Assembly: GCA_036924285.1 (NCBI GenBank)
Contig: JAYKYS010000006.1
Location: 20,558,001-20,622,000 of the forward strand
Reading direction: 5' to 3'
DNA from: Asterella californica
Lineage: Eukaryota; Streptophyta; Marchantiopsida; Marchantiales; Aytoniaceae
DNA: 64,000 bases
The translations under genes and the position numbers were made by a program. The notes under the pieces are model-generated. The model was not told where the DNA came from. It saw only the letters and a list, made by a program, of their open reading frames with translations, and searched no databases. The number at the start of each line of letters is the position of its first letter. Within the stretch, counting starts at the first letter, position 1. This document shows positions 12,097-24,665 of this stretch, piece by piece.

Positions 12097-12130
12097 CACC
12101 TCATGTACACTTCTTAGTGTACATGAGGTG
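12097..12130. repeat. Perfect 14-bp hairpin at repeat edge
   Basis: CACCTCATGTACAC (12097-12110) pairs exactly with GTGTACATGAGGTG (12117-12130) around the loop TTCTTA. It lies immediately downstream of the LTR-like repeat. The 6-base loop resembles the hairpin at 52620-52661, though the stems differ. Confidence 0.7.
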
Positions 12131-13937
12131 AATATCCTCCCTCCGTATATCAGAATATATCAAGATACCAACTTCTTATGGAATCGTGGCTTTGAAGAGA
12201 AGATGACACATTTCAGGAGCACATCACTCACATACTAGTACTACCCTTAACCCCGCTCCTGATACTAGGGTCTAGGTTACTTGACCTTTCACTTTTTTCG
12301 CAAACCGCGGTTCTGAAATGCGCTTCCTTGGGTTACCTAGAGCGATTTGCGCTCGTCTGTATCATTTCCTTCGGTTTTCAAATCTGATGTGGAAGATAGC
12401 ACTAGAAAATGACTGAAAATCATTACTGATTTACAAAATGTTTTTATTTTGTTCTAAAAAATATCAGAAACGACTAATCTAAGATTTAAGTTTGTTTGTC
12501 CTCCGAAAAACTCTTTCTCAAGGGAAGAATTTTGAATTCATACAGAGAATATTTCCATTAAAGACCTTTTATAGCAGGAGGTAGGGTTTAAGCTCCATGA
12601 ATCTACTATGCGCAAGTAGAAGTTAACACATGCAAGGAAAATGAACAGAATAAGTGAGTTAAATAAATTAAATAAGAAATATCAATAAATACTGTGTGAC
12701 GGTGCTGTACTCGTATGCTTACGAGAGGTGAAGAATGTTGACGGAAGGACGGAATATTGGCTGGAGGGAGCATACATACATAGATGATGATGATGAGAGG
12801 TAGAGCGGTCACCGAAACCACCTACGTAACAGAGCGAGCGGTTTACAAAGAGAGGAAATGGGACGTACTTCACATAATCTCCCTACGTACGACAGTCATG
12901 ATCTACACCTACCCTGTTTATCCTCGTACACTTGTTCAGATCGCCCTCAATGTGTTGCCTTCCTCCTCTACACCCGTGTTTTAGATAACCCGTCGTGTGT
13001 CTCAGAGCGCTCAGACATCTTAGGCAACGGCTAAGATCACTCTCACCTGGAGCCCTCGACGGAACCGCTCCGCTCCAAGATCATGGCACGAACCAAGATA
13101 CCGGCCGACAATATTGCCGCCAATCTATCTTCCCCTTCAGTTTAAAACCTCCTTTCATCAGCCACCCGGTTCATCGAGTGGTTTCTTGATGGGCGAGGCA
13201 AGCCAACATCCCGGAAATCCCGAATATAGGGCTGGAGAAACGAGAACTGTCGGAGGTCGCAGCGGCATGAGCGCCTCCTCGCCAACCGACGACAAATGAG
13301 CAGTCAGAACGCAATCAACGACGGGACTTGTCGGGCGAGGAAACGGAGCTGTTAGACTCCATTGACTCTACCGCTAGGACTAAACTCTAACTAAAACCAG
13401 CGAGTCACAGAGTCTAACTCGGGGTAAGGTCTGTCCCGACTCCGGACACCTAACAGGATTCTGGAGATGAAGTAGTGAAGTAGAGTAACCAGTAGCAGTG
13501 CGGCGTACAAGCGAACAGTAAATCGCGTCGCGACGGGAAAAAGGAAGTTCAAGGAAGGAGAAGGAGGAGAGGGAGAGCAGAGGAGAGGTGAAGGCTCATC
13601 CTGTTGGATCTGGATCAGTGTGCCGGTGCCTCAGGCAGACCTGCGACTGTCTGTGTCTGCCTAGTCTAGTCTAGTCTAGTCCGATTCAGCCCGCTAGATT
13701 ACATCTTACACGAGTGCAGTGTTGACGAAAGCCTGATGAGTGTGTGTACCGTCGTTCGGGAATCGCGGTAGATTCCCGACAAACGTAAAACTTCGCTCAG
13801 ACGAATATGGTTTTACTCGGAATGTGTCCGAAATTTGCATTTGCGTTCGATTCCTTTCCTAAGAAACAGCAATTTTGGGAAAGTTAAGTTTTCGCCTCCG
13901 CCGTATTTCATGGGGTAGTTCTATAGCACCGTCCCCT
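12131..13937. other. Intergenic stretch, increasingly GC-rich
   Basis: No recognisable protein or RNA gene is present. A (CTAGT)4 microsatellite lies at 13661-13680. The 13.0-13.8 kb part is more GC-rich than the preceding repeats, like other gene-flanking DNA in this window. Confidence 0.4.
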
Positions 13938-14141
13938 CCGCACCACCCCTCAAGGCGTTGCGGTCCTTGCGCCCATCACGGGTGCCACGTAGGTTCGGAA
14001 AACGAGAAGAAGCCCAGATTCGTTTCAAACACTGACTACCTAAAATTTGGGGGGTTATATTTAGCATCAAAACACCCTGGTCGTTCGCCTTTCGGTCTCA
14101 CGAAAAGGGCACCGGTTATACAGGGCTGAAGGGTGGTGCGG
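13938..14141. mobile_element. Possible small inverted-repeat element
   Basis: CCGCACCACCCCTCA (13938-13952) and TGAAGGGTGGTGCGG (14127-14141) are inverted repeats matching at 14 of 15 positions, 204 bp overall. No convincing target-site duplication was found. It lies directly beside the TTA-flanked MITE at 14153 and could be a separate MITE or a chance inverted repeat. Confidence 0.35.
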
Positions 14142-14152
14142 GGTGGGCCTTA

Positions 14153-14401
14153 GAGCATCTCCACCCGAAAACTGAAAACGGCCGGAGGATCCAGTTCTCT
14201 TTGAAACCAAAGACGCAGGAGGGAAAAGAGTTACGGACGCGTTACTCTCATTCGTTAAAAAATCAACGTGAATGTTTTACCGGGACGGTACACGAGATAT
14301 ATGTACAGTGAAAGAACACCGTTTACAGTATTTTCTCTCAAATCAGGTCAAAATAAGGACTGGTTACCGGGATAGTTTAGAGTGCCCCGGTGGAGGTGCT
14401 C
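14153..14401. mobile_element. Tourist/Harbinger-like MITE with TTA target duplication
   Basis: The 249-bp element begins GAGCATCTCCACC (14153-14165) and ends GGTGGAGGTGCTC (14389-14401); the ends match at 12 of 13 positions when inverted. TTA flanks both sides (14150-14152 and 14402-14404), the preferred duplication of PIF/Harbinger transposons. GAGCATCTCCA-like ends are common on plant MITEs. It contains no coding sequence. Confidence 0.7.
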
Positions 14402-14404
14402 TTA

Positions 14405-16197
14405 TACCCTTACTTACTGAAATCAAGAGGATACGAGGACAAGAAAATTATGAGGATAGGAGCTCTAAATTAGTGAAGTAATACTCGTCATTAAATCTCC
14501 CGGAGTGGTCAGCCATCAAAGTGGAATGATGTTTTCTCGTGAGACACCAAGACGAGATCTTCACCGGAGAGGAGAATCTAGATTGCTCATCAAGTGAAGA
14601 TAAATTCCATCATGCACATTCCATCAGCCTTCCATCATAACTAATCAACGAGAAACGATAGAAGTGGTACACAACTTTAGGAGGAGATTTTCACAAGTGT
14701 GGTTAATTAACATTAATCACAGAGCAGACGTTGGAACCGGTAGATTTCGGAGCGGGAAAATTGACGACGTGCCGGTAAACCCCTTGGAAGGAATCCCCAG
14801 AATTCAAATTTATAGACGAGATATCTCCCAAGGGCCCAGTCGGCACATTCCCGAGCCGTGACCTGGAATTCTGTGCCGGTTACCTCGCCGCTGAAGATTG
14901 GCTCAAAGCGGGCACGACCCGGAATCACAAACGACAACGACTCGTTTACCGGAACTCTCGAGCATTGGCATACTGTGTTCTGGTCCGGTGCTGCTGCTGC
15001 TGGAGGTCTTCCTCCAGCGGATGAATCTGGGGTCTACTCTGTCTGGGTTCAGGTCGAGTTTGGTTGCTGCTGGTTGGTTGGGTGCTGTGAACTCTCATTC
15101 ACTGAGTAGAACTTACTGCTCGTCCTCCGTTCTTGTTGTTCGTCGTCCTCTTCCGTTGTCTGATGCTGCTGTGTTCGTTTGTCCGTGAGTAAATGTGTGA
15201 GAGAGCGAGTGTATACTGCACTGTCTTCTGCGATGTCGTTCTGGGTGATTTGGCGTGTTGTGCATTTAGGTTTATGAGACGAGGAGCGATAGACTCCGGA
15301 CTCCGGGGCCGGTTTGGTTGCCTTCGCTTGTTGGTCGAGTGGGGCATATCCTAGTCTCCTCTGAGTCGGCTGTTCAGTCCACTGCTACTACTACTACGAT
15401 CGTTCCTGTTGAGGTTTCTTTTCTGCACGTCCTCTACAACAAGCCTCGGCCTCTCGTGCAACTATACGAGTGCGCATCTCGCCTGGATGTGTGCCTTGCA
15501 TCCGATTATCTTGGCCTTGAATTCATTATTCTCCTTCCTCTTGCGATCTTACGCCACTCTGTTCACGCCCACCTAGTAGGTCGTGGTATATACGTGCGCG
15601 CACGCACCGGTCCCTTTTGGTTTTTGTTTTACGTTTGAATTTTGTTGCAAGTCCTTTTTGAGCGCATTTTTTCCCCTTGCTGGAGGTCGTGGGCAGTTAG
15701 TGCCCGCTGTGCTCAGCTCAAGCCTTGCTTTGCGTCGTCTCGAAGCGGAGACTTCAAAGCTTTCTTCACCCTCGCGGTTGGAGCCACACTGCCTGAATTT
15801 TGGGGCGGCTGGTAGAGCACAATCTACCTACGTTCCTTTTTATATAGTTTGCCCAGTTGATCTGCTAGTCCATTGCAGGGACGTCTACGAGACGATCCTC
15901 TGCAGTTGAGGCACAGACCCCGCGACGAATGATCTTGACGAATTTCCGAGTCAGGAGGATTTTAGAGATGCTGGGGCTTTACTGAGTCCTGTGAATTCTA
16001 CTGCTGCCAACTTCGACCGGTTATGGCCTCGTGGTTTTGGTCTGCTTCTATCCGAAGAGCAGTCTCTTCTTCTTCCTCCGCTGGGAGGTTTTTCTTATGA
16101 AGCATTTGTGATTCCACTGACGTCGTCGAAGTTTGCAGACGACAACACGAACGCATCTGCGTTGTAGAGTAAAGAAGAGCAAATAGAGCGGGGCAGT
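14405..16197 (+). other. Upstream region of the GT47 gene
   Basis: This GC-richer, CT/TG-rich stretch has open frames at 14858-15188 and 15318-15909 that resemble no protein. It probably holds the promoter and a long 5' untranslated region, possibly with a leader intron, of the glycosyltransferase gene starting at 16198. No TATA box could be assigned with confidence. Confidence 0.4.
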
Positions 16198-18204
16198 GTG
16201 TTAGGAAGGACAATCCCGATGCAGCTCAAAGGAGTTCGCATCATGAAGTTCCATCGGATGGTGCTCGTGCCACCGCTGTGCCTGCTGACTTTCTTGTGCC
16301 TCTGGACTTCCTCTACTCTGAGTCCCCTGAACATTTCACACCAGTCTTTTTCCCAGGATGTGCAATGCATCTCTTGTTCGGACGATTCTCCTCTCCCTGC
16401 TACCAGCGCCTTCCTTTCCCTCGCCAACTTTCCCACCACCTCCTACATCAAAGATGTTGTCCTACGTAATAATTTTCTAAAAGTTGAGGATTCCACCACG
16501 GAGCCTATTTCTAGGAGTTCGAACGACGTAGTTTCGGTCGAGGGAAATTCGGGAGGAAAGCAGGATGCTGTACTTGAAAGCAGATTAGGGAGCGGCGGCA
16601 CGACGAGCTCAGACAACTTGGAAGACAGTGAACGCTTCATAGCTTCTAGTGACAACCCGGATGATAGGCACCTCCAAAGCGAGCAGCAGGATGGACAGAA
16701 TAATGTCACCAATGCAAGCATGACTACATTGTACAGGCAACCAGAGGCCAACGAGTCCCTATCCTGGGACGTGGTGTTTAAGCATGATAATATGACTGCC
16801 GCAGATACACTGGCAGCGCAGGAGGTGGAAAAATTGATTCGTCATCTCAGAGAAACATCTCTCCCTTCTCTGAACACAACGTCGAATCAGCCTTTCGTCT
16901 TCCCGGCGTCTGACAGGACTTTGTATGTGCGAGACGGCATTCCTCAGGGAACCATAGCTCCTGAGCGATCATCTTGTGAAGGTCGATATATTTATATCTA
17001 CGACCTTCCGAGTAAGTTCAACGCTCATCTTGTTGGCCAGTGTGGCACTTTGTTGCCATGGTTCAACTTTTGTGACTACTTCCTTAACGAGGGCATGGGA
17101 TTGGTCGTTCCTACCGAAGAGCGGAATAGCCACGGGGAAGCTGTTCTTGTTCCGGAAGGGAGTTGGCATTTGACGCATCAGTATTCATTGGAGCTCATAT
17201 TCCACAGTCGTCTGAAGAATTACGATTGCCTCACGAGCGACGAGTCGAAGGCTTCCTTGTTTTATATTCCTTACTACGGAGGCCTTGATGTGATCCGTTG
17301 GCATTTCACACATAATGTGACCAACGATCACCGCGATGCTTTAACTTGGGAACTTGTGAAGTGGCTGGAGACACAGGAGGCATGGAAGAAGAACAGTGGC
17401 ATCGATCACGTTCTCGTTCTCGGAAAGATATCATGGGACTTTCGACGCCCGAGCGACAGTAATCACTGGGGAAGCAAACTTTTAGAGCTGCCGCAGATGT
17501 TTGCTCCCGCCAAACTGTTGATAGAGCGCAATCCTTGGCATGGGAATGATATCGGGGTTCCACATCCGACGTTTTTCCACCCAAAGTCGGACGATGAGAT
17601 CCGCACTTGGCAGTCGCATCTTGAGAAGTCAGACAGGAGGTACTTGGTCTCGTTTGCAGGAATGCCCAGGCCGAACATGCTGGGGAACGTGCGGGGCCAC
17701 CTAATCCAGCAGTGTTTGGACAATCCGGAGGACTGCTTCTTGCTCAGGTGCGAGAAGACTCTGTGCCTGCGGCCGGACTCAACGATGGATCTCTTCCTGC
17801 ATTCGCATTTCTGCATGCAACCTCCAGGAGATAGCCCAACGAGGCGATCAGTGTTTGACTCTCTTATCGGAGGTTGCATTCCAGTTCTATTCGATCCCTA
17901 CACAGCCTACTATCAGTATCCATGGCATTTGCCGGAGAACTCGAAGTCGTTTTCTGTCTACATCCCTTCCACACATGTCATGAAGGGAAAAGCAGATATT
18001 ATTGAGATACTGAAGAGTATCAGCGCTGAGGAGAGAGCCGCCATGCGTTCAAGGATTATTCACGACATTGTTCCTGGCCTTCTGTATTCCAAGCCAGGCA
18101 CGAAACATCCATCGTTTCGGGACGCGTTCGACATCTCGATTGAGGGTTTACTGCAAAGGGTGGCGAACCTGAGGGCAAAAGCAGGGGCAGCGGCTGGGCA
18201 ATAG
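16198..18204 (+). CDS. Exostosin-family (GT47) xyloglucan galactosyltransferase, MUR3-like
   Basis: This intact, intronless 668-residue frame encodes a type II Golgi membrane protein. A short basic N-terminus is followed by one hydrophobic segment (about residues 21-39), a low-complexity stem with several N-glycosylation sequons (NIS, NVT, NMT, NTT), and an exostosin/GT47 catalytic domain from about residue 260 to 620. Hallmarks are GRYIYIYDLPSKFN at the domain start, RRYLVSFAGMPRP near residue 480, and HFCMQPPGDSPTRRSVFDSL with GGCIPVLF near 540. The MUR3/XLT2 clade adds galactosyl (or other sugar) residues to xyloglucan side chains for the cell wall, using UDP-sugars. The exact sugar and acceptor cannot be read from sequence, because sister clades transfer galacturonic acid or arabinose. 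The first Met was taken as start; Met8, Met16 or Met21 are alternatives before or at the membrane segment. No lesion is visible. Confidence 0.9.
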   Translation: MLGRTIPMQLKGVRIMKFHRMVLVPPLCLLTFLCLWTSSTLSPLNISHQSFSQDVQCISCSDDSPLPATSAFLSLANFPTTSYIKDVVLRNNFLKVEDSTTEPISRSSNDVVSVEGNSGGKQDAVLESRLGSGGTTSSDNLEDSERFIASSDNPDDRHLQSEQQDGQNNVTNASMTTLYRQPEANESLSWDVVFKHDNMTAADTLAAQEVEKLIRHLRETSLPSLNTTSNQPFVFPASDRTLYVRDGIPQGTIAPERSSCEGRYIYIYDLPSKFNAHLVGQCGTLLPWFNFCDYFLNEGMGLVVPTEERNSHGEAVLVPEGSWHLTHQYSLELIFHSRLKNYDCLTSDESKASLFYIPYYGGLDVIRWHFTHNVTNDHRDALTWELVKWLETQEAWKKNSGIDHVLVLGKISWDFRRPSDSNHWGSKLLELPQMFAPAKLLIERNPWHGNDIGVPHPTFFHPKSDDEIRTWQSHLEKSDRRYLVSFAGMPRPNMLGNVRGHLIQQCLDNPEDCFLLRCEKTLCLRPDSTMDLFLHSHFCMQPPGDSPTRRSVFDSLIGGCIPVLFDPYTAYYQYPWHLPENSKSFSVYIPSTHVMKGKADIIEILKSISAEERAAMRSRIIHDIVPGLLYSKPGTKHPSFRDAFDISIEGLLQRVANLRAKAGAAAGQ

Positions 18205-21200
18205 CTGTTAAAGCTAAACCTCAGTGCCCACACATAATGTTGGGTCGGTCAACCTATCAGCGGGTTGCATTCTTCCCCTTTGTACATATAACTGATGAGC
18301 TTATGGATCGGGACAAACCGACGGTGGCGAGCTCTTCGACTGCCCATGAGCTTCGTTTCTTGCCTGCCAATCGTGCCTCATGCACGCTCGATCGGCACTC
18401 GGCAGCGGATGATTGTTGTCTACTCCCAAAGCGACGAAGGGAGGAGTGGACTGCGACGAGCTGCGACGACAGGACAGCGGCAGCAGCAGCAGCAGGAACA
18501 ATTCTTGGAACTCAGAGAGCATCTCGCTAACAATGACGGTGTCTATTCAAGAAGATATATCTCACTACAGTTTGCAGAGCGGTGTTATTACTAAATTTTC
18601 TTGTCAATTTTGCGTAAGGATTAGCCAATCCCTCCTCCCGATCACTGTGTGAGGTTAAACTAGGACGAGGAGGCTGAGTTACTTCATTCGGTAGAATAAT
18701 CAGAGCTCTGCATGTTAGGACTATTCTTGGACATTAAATTAGAAACCATATACTGTCATGACACTGTAGTAGATATATCATATCTTGCAAGAACAGTTGA
18801 ATTAGTTTGACAGCAGCTTCAGGTCGGAGAAAGCTGCGTAGAGTCTCGGTGGTGATCATATTATGTTGGATTCGATTCGTTCACTCGATTAAGTGGCAGG
18901 ATTGTTTGACGTTAAATTTCAGTTACGCAAGGAGATCTTTCCAAGCTTGTAGCAGGACGGTGCGAGATGTGGACCTCTGTACATGCTTCTAGTCGACTCG
19001 CGCTAAGAGAATCCTAGTCTATATGAACCAATAAACTTGTGGTACGACGCAGAGTCAGAATCCTGCACCATGCGTTTATAATCTCATCTTGCGTCTTGCA
19101 TTCTCCCTCTGTGTTACACACCTCCACCGGTACTCATATGCTTATCCTTGAGTCTCAGTTGAACGGAAGCTTAAACACGAGAGCAAACAAATAGAGTAGT
19201 TCTTGTGGTACGTTGTAAGGTTACGTCCTGAATGTAAGTTGCGGTTCTGAACTATCATGGCGAGTCCACTGTTCGAACCTGAAATATCCTCCATGGTGGA
19301 AAAGCGGAAGGGCAATGCCAACAAATTGCACGTATGCACGTATGGTAGATAGCGAGTTTTTGAGCTTACTGCTTCGTATGCTGCACAATGAACAAACACG
19401 CATGATCAACGTAAATCTTTCATGTCAGTATACCCGAAACTGGTTGCGACCTGAAGCATCTACCAACTCTACGCTTTTAGTAGTGTGTTCATTTTCTGTA
19501 GAGAGTAGAGTAGAGTATCTGGATATCTGAGAGAGAATCCATAACAGATCCGTCCCCAGAGTGTGCTGGAGGTGTGGAGGAAACCACTTGTCTGAAATGA
19601 TCAGTAGTGTAGTTGCCAAGATAGAGACTGTTAATGTCAGTAATTAAGGAGTCGTTATAGGGGCGCGTCTCATTATGTCGCGATGAGTTCTTTTTCATGC
19701 GGGAGGACTAAAAGTGCAGAGAATCTCTCTTCAGTTCTAAATTATTTGAGGAGTAGGTCGTGAGCCTGTAAGTGCTCACTGCTCCAATCCTCCGAGGTAC
19801 GAACGAACTCATGCTGTGCATGCGGCGGCCTGGACATTAAAGTCCTGGTCTGAAGCGTTGAATTACAGAGCCAGAACTCACTCTCGAGAGCCCTCCGCTC
19901 CTTCCCACCCCTACTGTTGTCGCAGTTATAGTTCGTTGAATATCCTGGCGTGGCGCGAGGTTGAGTGTTTACCACGGTTTACTGAACTAGTTGTATCTCT
20001 GACGAGCAGGTTTTCGCCCGCGAAGGTGACTGAGACGGACAGACGAATTTATGAACGCGAGAAAAGGAGAGTGGATTACTATGGATATCGTCATGAGCGC
20101 GGCCGCGCATGTCATACGCAGTGCCGAGGGCTTGCAGTGCCACTTCCCTTCAGTCACTGACCGACAGATCATCGAGGGAGAAAGGTACGTGTGCATGGGT
20201 ATCTCACGCATGCGAGTACGCACACAGAGCCCATGAAACGAACGGGATATGGCAGCGCCGCAGGCTCCCTTGCAGTGTTACCCTCACCTACTCAGAAGGC
20301 TTCATAATGCCTGCACGGAAGAGAGAGAGAAAGGGAGGAATGGATGCGCCGCTGACAAGGCGAGCAGGGACGCAGTCAGGCCAGACCTACCAAGTTCAGT
20401 TCCATTCAGATCCAACCGACGAAACTCTTCCTGTCGGGTACAGATGGCTCGACTCTAGAGCGCAGACACAGACAGAGCTCCGACTCGAGTTATGAACAGC
20501 ACAGTCAAGTACCGTAGGAGTAGCAGCATCCGTCCCTCCCTCGGCAATTGCCTAGTTTCCCCAATGAGCCATCGAGCGTCTGGAGAACACAAATCCAGCT
20601 CTTTGTTCGTTAATCTACTAATCCCAGACAGCCTGACTGGTCGCTCAGGACTCTTGTGACAGACGACTGTGAGTGCTTTCGCAGCAGTAGGCTGTCCTCG
20701 TCCAGCTGCGCCCCGCCGCGCCGCTGCCGAATGATGGGATGGAGACTGACCGAGGTGGGACCGCTCATTTCTTCGTCCTTTCTTTGTTTCCTTCATTCGT
20801 TTTCACATGTAGCATGCGGATCTGGTTCAGTTTCTTGACACGCGTCGTGCATTTCCCGGAGAGTGTGACGGAGAATGGACGGAGTCCCGCACTTACGTCC
20901 GTCCTTCACTGGTTCATGAGTGACGACATGACGGGCCTTCGTTCTTCCCGCTCCAGTCCCACCGTCCCGTACCCTGGGCTAAGGTGCGTTCGGATCTCGA
21001 TCATGGCGCGATGACATCGGCGGAGTCTCGGGCGGACTATGGATTCATTTTGCGTGGGCTTCAAGCCTCCCCTTCGTTCCTGCCTTCAGGTGTTCCCAGG
21101 TTTTTCCTGCCTCCTCCACCGGTGGCACCGGATCACCGGCCCAATCTGACCTGAGTCCTGACGCTCCTGACCTGACTTGATTCGGCATCTGCTAATGATC

Positions 21201-22766
21201 TGAGTTGATGAGAACAGGACGCATCACTATAATGAAGTACGTCACTGTACTCCACTCTTGCAAATTGACGCGCAATTTGCCTGTCGTGCACTACTTTTCA
21301 CGTCCGTCAACAATGGAATTTGCGTTATGAAATTGTCCTAAAACGGGCTGTAATTTCCTAGCACGTCCGGTTTATCACAAAACTTCTACTACACAAGTTA
21401 AACCTTCAAACTTCATTGTGGAAGTTCTGAAACTCAACATAGAGTGTAAGGGAATTGAATCAAATTTTCAATTACGAAAATAATTTAATATGGATGCGCT
21501 AATTTGAACTCTAGGATTACCGGAGTTTAGGTTTGTTACTACTTTCATCCCATGACATGTAATATTATAGTGTAATATTCGCCTATTTTCATAAGAAGTA
21601 GGAGCATTCAGTATAATTTCCTTTGTTACTGAGAGGAAGTGCAAAAGTGAACGTCGATCTCAAAGACTGCTGTACTCCCTTCCTCCTCGTTTCTCGCCTC
21701 CCTTCCCTCCTCTGAGTTCTTTCCGAGAGACCTGCCCGTTCCTGCCCTGCCACAAGCGTGCTGTCTCGGATGGAACTGCTCCCTGCCATTTGCTTTGTTT
21801 GGAGTGCAGAACTTTAGAACCGAAGGCATTGGTATTCTTTCGACTATACTTCAACCTTGCTTGCTTGGACGATTGCTGTTATGCTACATTTGGGTGTGAA
21901 TTGAGGTCAAAATTTGTTCCGCGACTGAACTTTCTCCACTTCTTCCATGTTTTACATCACATGCATTACTGGTAACATTCGCAGTGGAGATTCATAGGCG
22001 GCAGTAGTCTAGATAAGGAGACGTTTGATAGATTTTTCTGGGTATAGCAGAGTAGGCATTGAAGTGGGGAGTGTTCATAGCCGACAACATTCATGCCTCG
22101 TGATTCATAGGCGGCAATATTCAAGAGCGGATGAGCTTCATAGCAGAGTTTCAACGGCGAGTGAGCTTGAGGGACGAGCGTGCTTCATAGACAAAGCGAG
22201 CTTCACAAGGAGTTATTTAATCGATAGCAACTGAGTTCAGTCTAGTTCATGTCTGATGTGGAAGTTGTTGTCGAGAGTAGAAGTTGCTGCGAGAGTAGAA
22301 GTTCAGGGATGCATCAAGTGTGTGGAGCCGATAATGAGCAGGAATGATCAGGCTTTGCCTTCTAATGTAGCTCATGATTTGTGGTTCTCTTGTTTCTTGT
22401 TTCACATGGAGAAATGCAAAGCAGATGAGTAGTAAGTAGAAAAGTTGTTCATTTACTAGAAGTAGGTCACTTAGTTCAACCCTCTAATGGATTCTTGGAT
22501 CGATCGACAACTTTCGAGCTTGCTGATGAGTCTATGTCTGACGATGTATGTTACTAGGTCTATAAGTCAATTGATTAAAGAACGATTGTGTCCACTGATA
22601 GCACTTTATATCAATTGTATATCGATTAGTTGTCCACTTACCCACATTGTATCACGGCGAATGGATATTGACGAAAAGAATAACACTCTCTTGTACTTTT
22701 TGAAAGTCAGAATTCTGCGAATCTGCAAACCATGCAACTGAAGTTGACACACCACAGAACCTGAAG
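18205..22766. other. Large intergenic region without recognisable genes
   Basis: Immediately downstream of the GT47 stop is presumably its 3' untranslated region. Beyond that, many short overlapping frames occur on both strands, none recognisable. The 19.8-21.2 kb part is relatively GC-rich, with restriction-like palindromes but no RNA gene that I can identify. I see nothing further to annotate. Confidence 0.4.
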
Positions 22767-22999
22767 TAATGGGTTACTTAGAGATTGAAGTGACATAGAG
22801 TGATGGAAGAAGTACTACGATATTTGGATGCATTATGAATAAGTAATGGGTTATTCAGATCGAAGTGACATAGAGTAATGGAAGAAGTACTATGGTATTT
22901 GGATGTATTATGAATAAGTAATGGGTTACATAGATCAACGTCACATAGAGTAATGAAAGAAGTACTACGGTATTTGGATTTATTATGATAAACTAATGG
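22767..22999 (+). repeat. Three-copy 75-77-bp tandem repeat
   Basis: TAATGGGTT starts at 22767, 22844, 22919 and (partial) 22994, giving periods of 77, 75 and 75. Each unit holds GACATAGAGTRATG, GAAGAAGTACTA and TATTTGGAT. It is non-coding; the copies are about 85-90% alike by eye. Confidence 0.8.
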
Positions 23000-24179
23000 G
23001 TTCCATATTCAAGGTTATTTTATGCGGGAAAAAAGAAAAATAGACATACATACGAGTAATTAATCAATTAAAACCAAATACATATCAAACTATATGTATA
23101 AACTATACACATATAGTAATTATATTCAGATTAATACATAGTTAGATTCACTTACATATAGTATACGTAGTACTCAGCTGGATTTGATAACTCAACATCA
23201 TTAATATTCTGTTTGTTTTGGATACTGAAAAAACTCACGTATGATAAAGAGAGTATAAATTATTGATAGAATAAATCACGTTGAGCATTAAAACTGAGAG
23301 TATTCGAATTATTTGAAGCATGTAATACTTAGTCAAGTTGGACTCCTTTAAACTCTTCATAAAGTTGTACATGATCAAATGGAAAGGAAGATGTAATGTG
23401 ACATATGCAGTTTTGATGTTTGATCGGTAGCTCACATGCATGCTTATTGTGGTAAAGTGTGGACTCCTTCAAAAAACATTTCCTCAATGTACATGAGATG
23501 GTGCATGAGGCTTGCAAGCGGGGTAGATCACCACGGAAGAGACGAAACAAAGTCCTTGTGAAGGATCCATACCCAACTGAGAAAAGTGGTGGACATTTCT
23601 CTACAAAATGACACAGGTTGCACAAGTACCACTTGGAGAGATACATGTATCGGGTATGTGGCTCTCGACAGAAGACTGTGTGTTAGTTCATGTATCTCGT
23701 TTTCAAGTTCTCTTGTGTTCGAAAACTTATTTTCTATCAAGTTTTTGTTATTCTTTCACTGCATTCTGAGGAATTCAGTATACACTTCTAATGTGTAGGT
23801 CATGAAGCAGTTCAGTCACAACGAGGTAACAAGCTTTCAGCCGATCATAGAGCAGATCACAACTTACTACGACGAGTGAAAGATATATGCTACAGCACTG
23901 AAAACACGTCAAACCCTTGCAGATAGTGCCGTCAAGTTTTGGATGGATATTGGACCCTTCATGGAAGGGGCAAAAAGTAGAGCAGAAGTACATATCGATC
24001 TTGAAATTGATACTCTGACCGAGATGATCCAGTGATGAAATGAGGCAAGACGATTTTTTGAAATTTTTAGAGTTAATGATATGTCTATGTAATTGAAATA
24101 ACCTTCTTACTTAAGATTACACCTTGCTTAGAGGAAAGATGATCTTAAGATCTTTTTATAAGAAGAAGTTGACTTTTTC
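23000..24179. other. AT-rich non-coding stretch
   Basis: No recognisable gene. An open frame at 23329-23646 (minus) is Cys-rich but matches nothing I know. Confidence 0.35.
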
Positions 24180-24394
24180 TGAATGACGGAAGACGGAAGA
24201 TGGAAGACGGTGACTGTGTCTTCGGGGGTACCAACCACATGTCACATCACCCAAGAGTAGGTGTACTACCCAGTAGTAGGTAATTTGGGGTCACCGAAGA
24301 TATTAACTTAAATCACAGAGAAGATATGGGACGAGGCATATGAGATCAATGGCCTGCTTCCCGCACTGAAGGACAACTGCGCTTTGAGAGGTCG

Positions 24395-24665
24395 ATTGCA
24401 ATCGAGATATCGAATTGAGTCGTGGAGGCAAGGAAAGTGGAATTGAGAACTCATAAGATCGAATTGAGGCAAGAGAGAGAACAAGGTCGATTCTGTTGAA
24501 CTGGAAGCACAGTCGAGCTGAAGGAATCCCTATGGATTTCAGGAGGCAGACATCGAGGGTTAATTAGAGAGGTTTCGAAGGAGGAGTAAGAATCGATTGT
24601 AGCAGCAAAGGGGCGCAACTCTAGATTGACAGCAGAAGCAGGATCGTAGTGTCACATCGAAGATG
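24395..24665 (+). repeat. Dispersed repeat, copy B
   Basis: This aligns by eye with 9290-9580, with the same ordered landmarks (ATATCGAATT, GAGCTGAAGGAATCCC, GCAACTCTAGATTGACAGCA, CACATCGAAG). The orientation is the same as copy A. No coding capacity is conserved between the two copies. Confidence 0.55.

Noticed and set aside
12784..12984. Frame beginning MMMMRGRAV
   Set aside because: The start is a GATGATGAT microsatellite and the rest has no family resemblance.
20455..20796. 113-codon minus-strand frame near the GC-rich 20-21 kb part
   Set aside because: Overlapping frames on both strands are open because stops are rare in this composition; none is protein-like.
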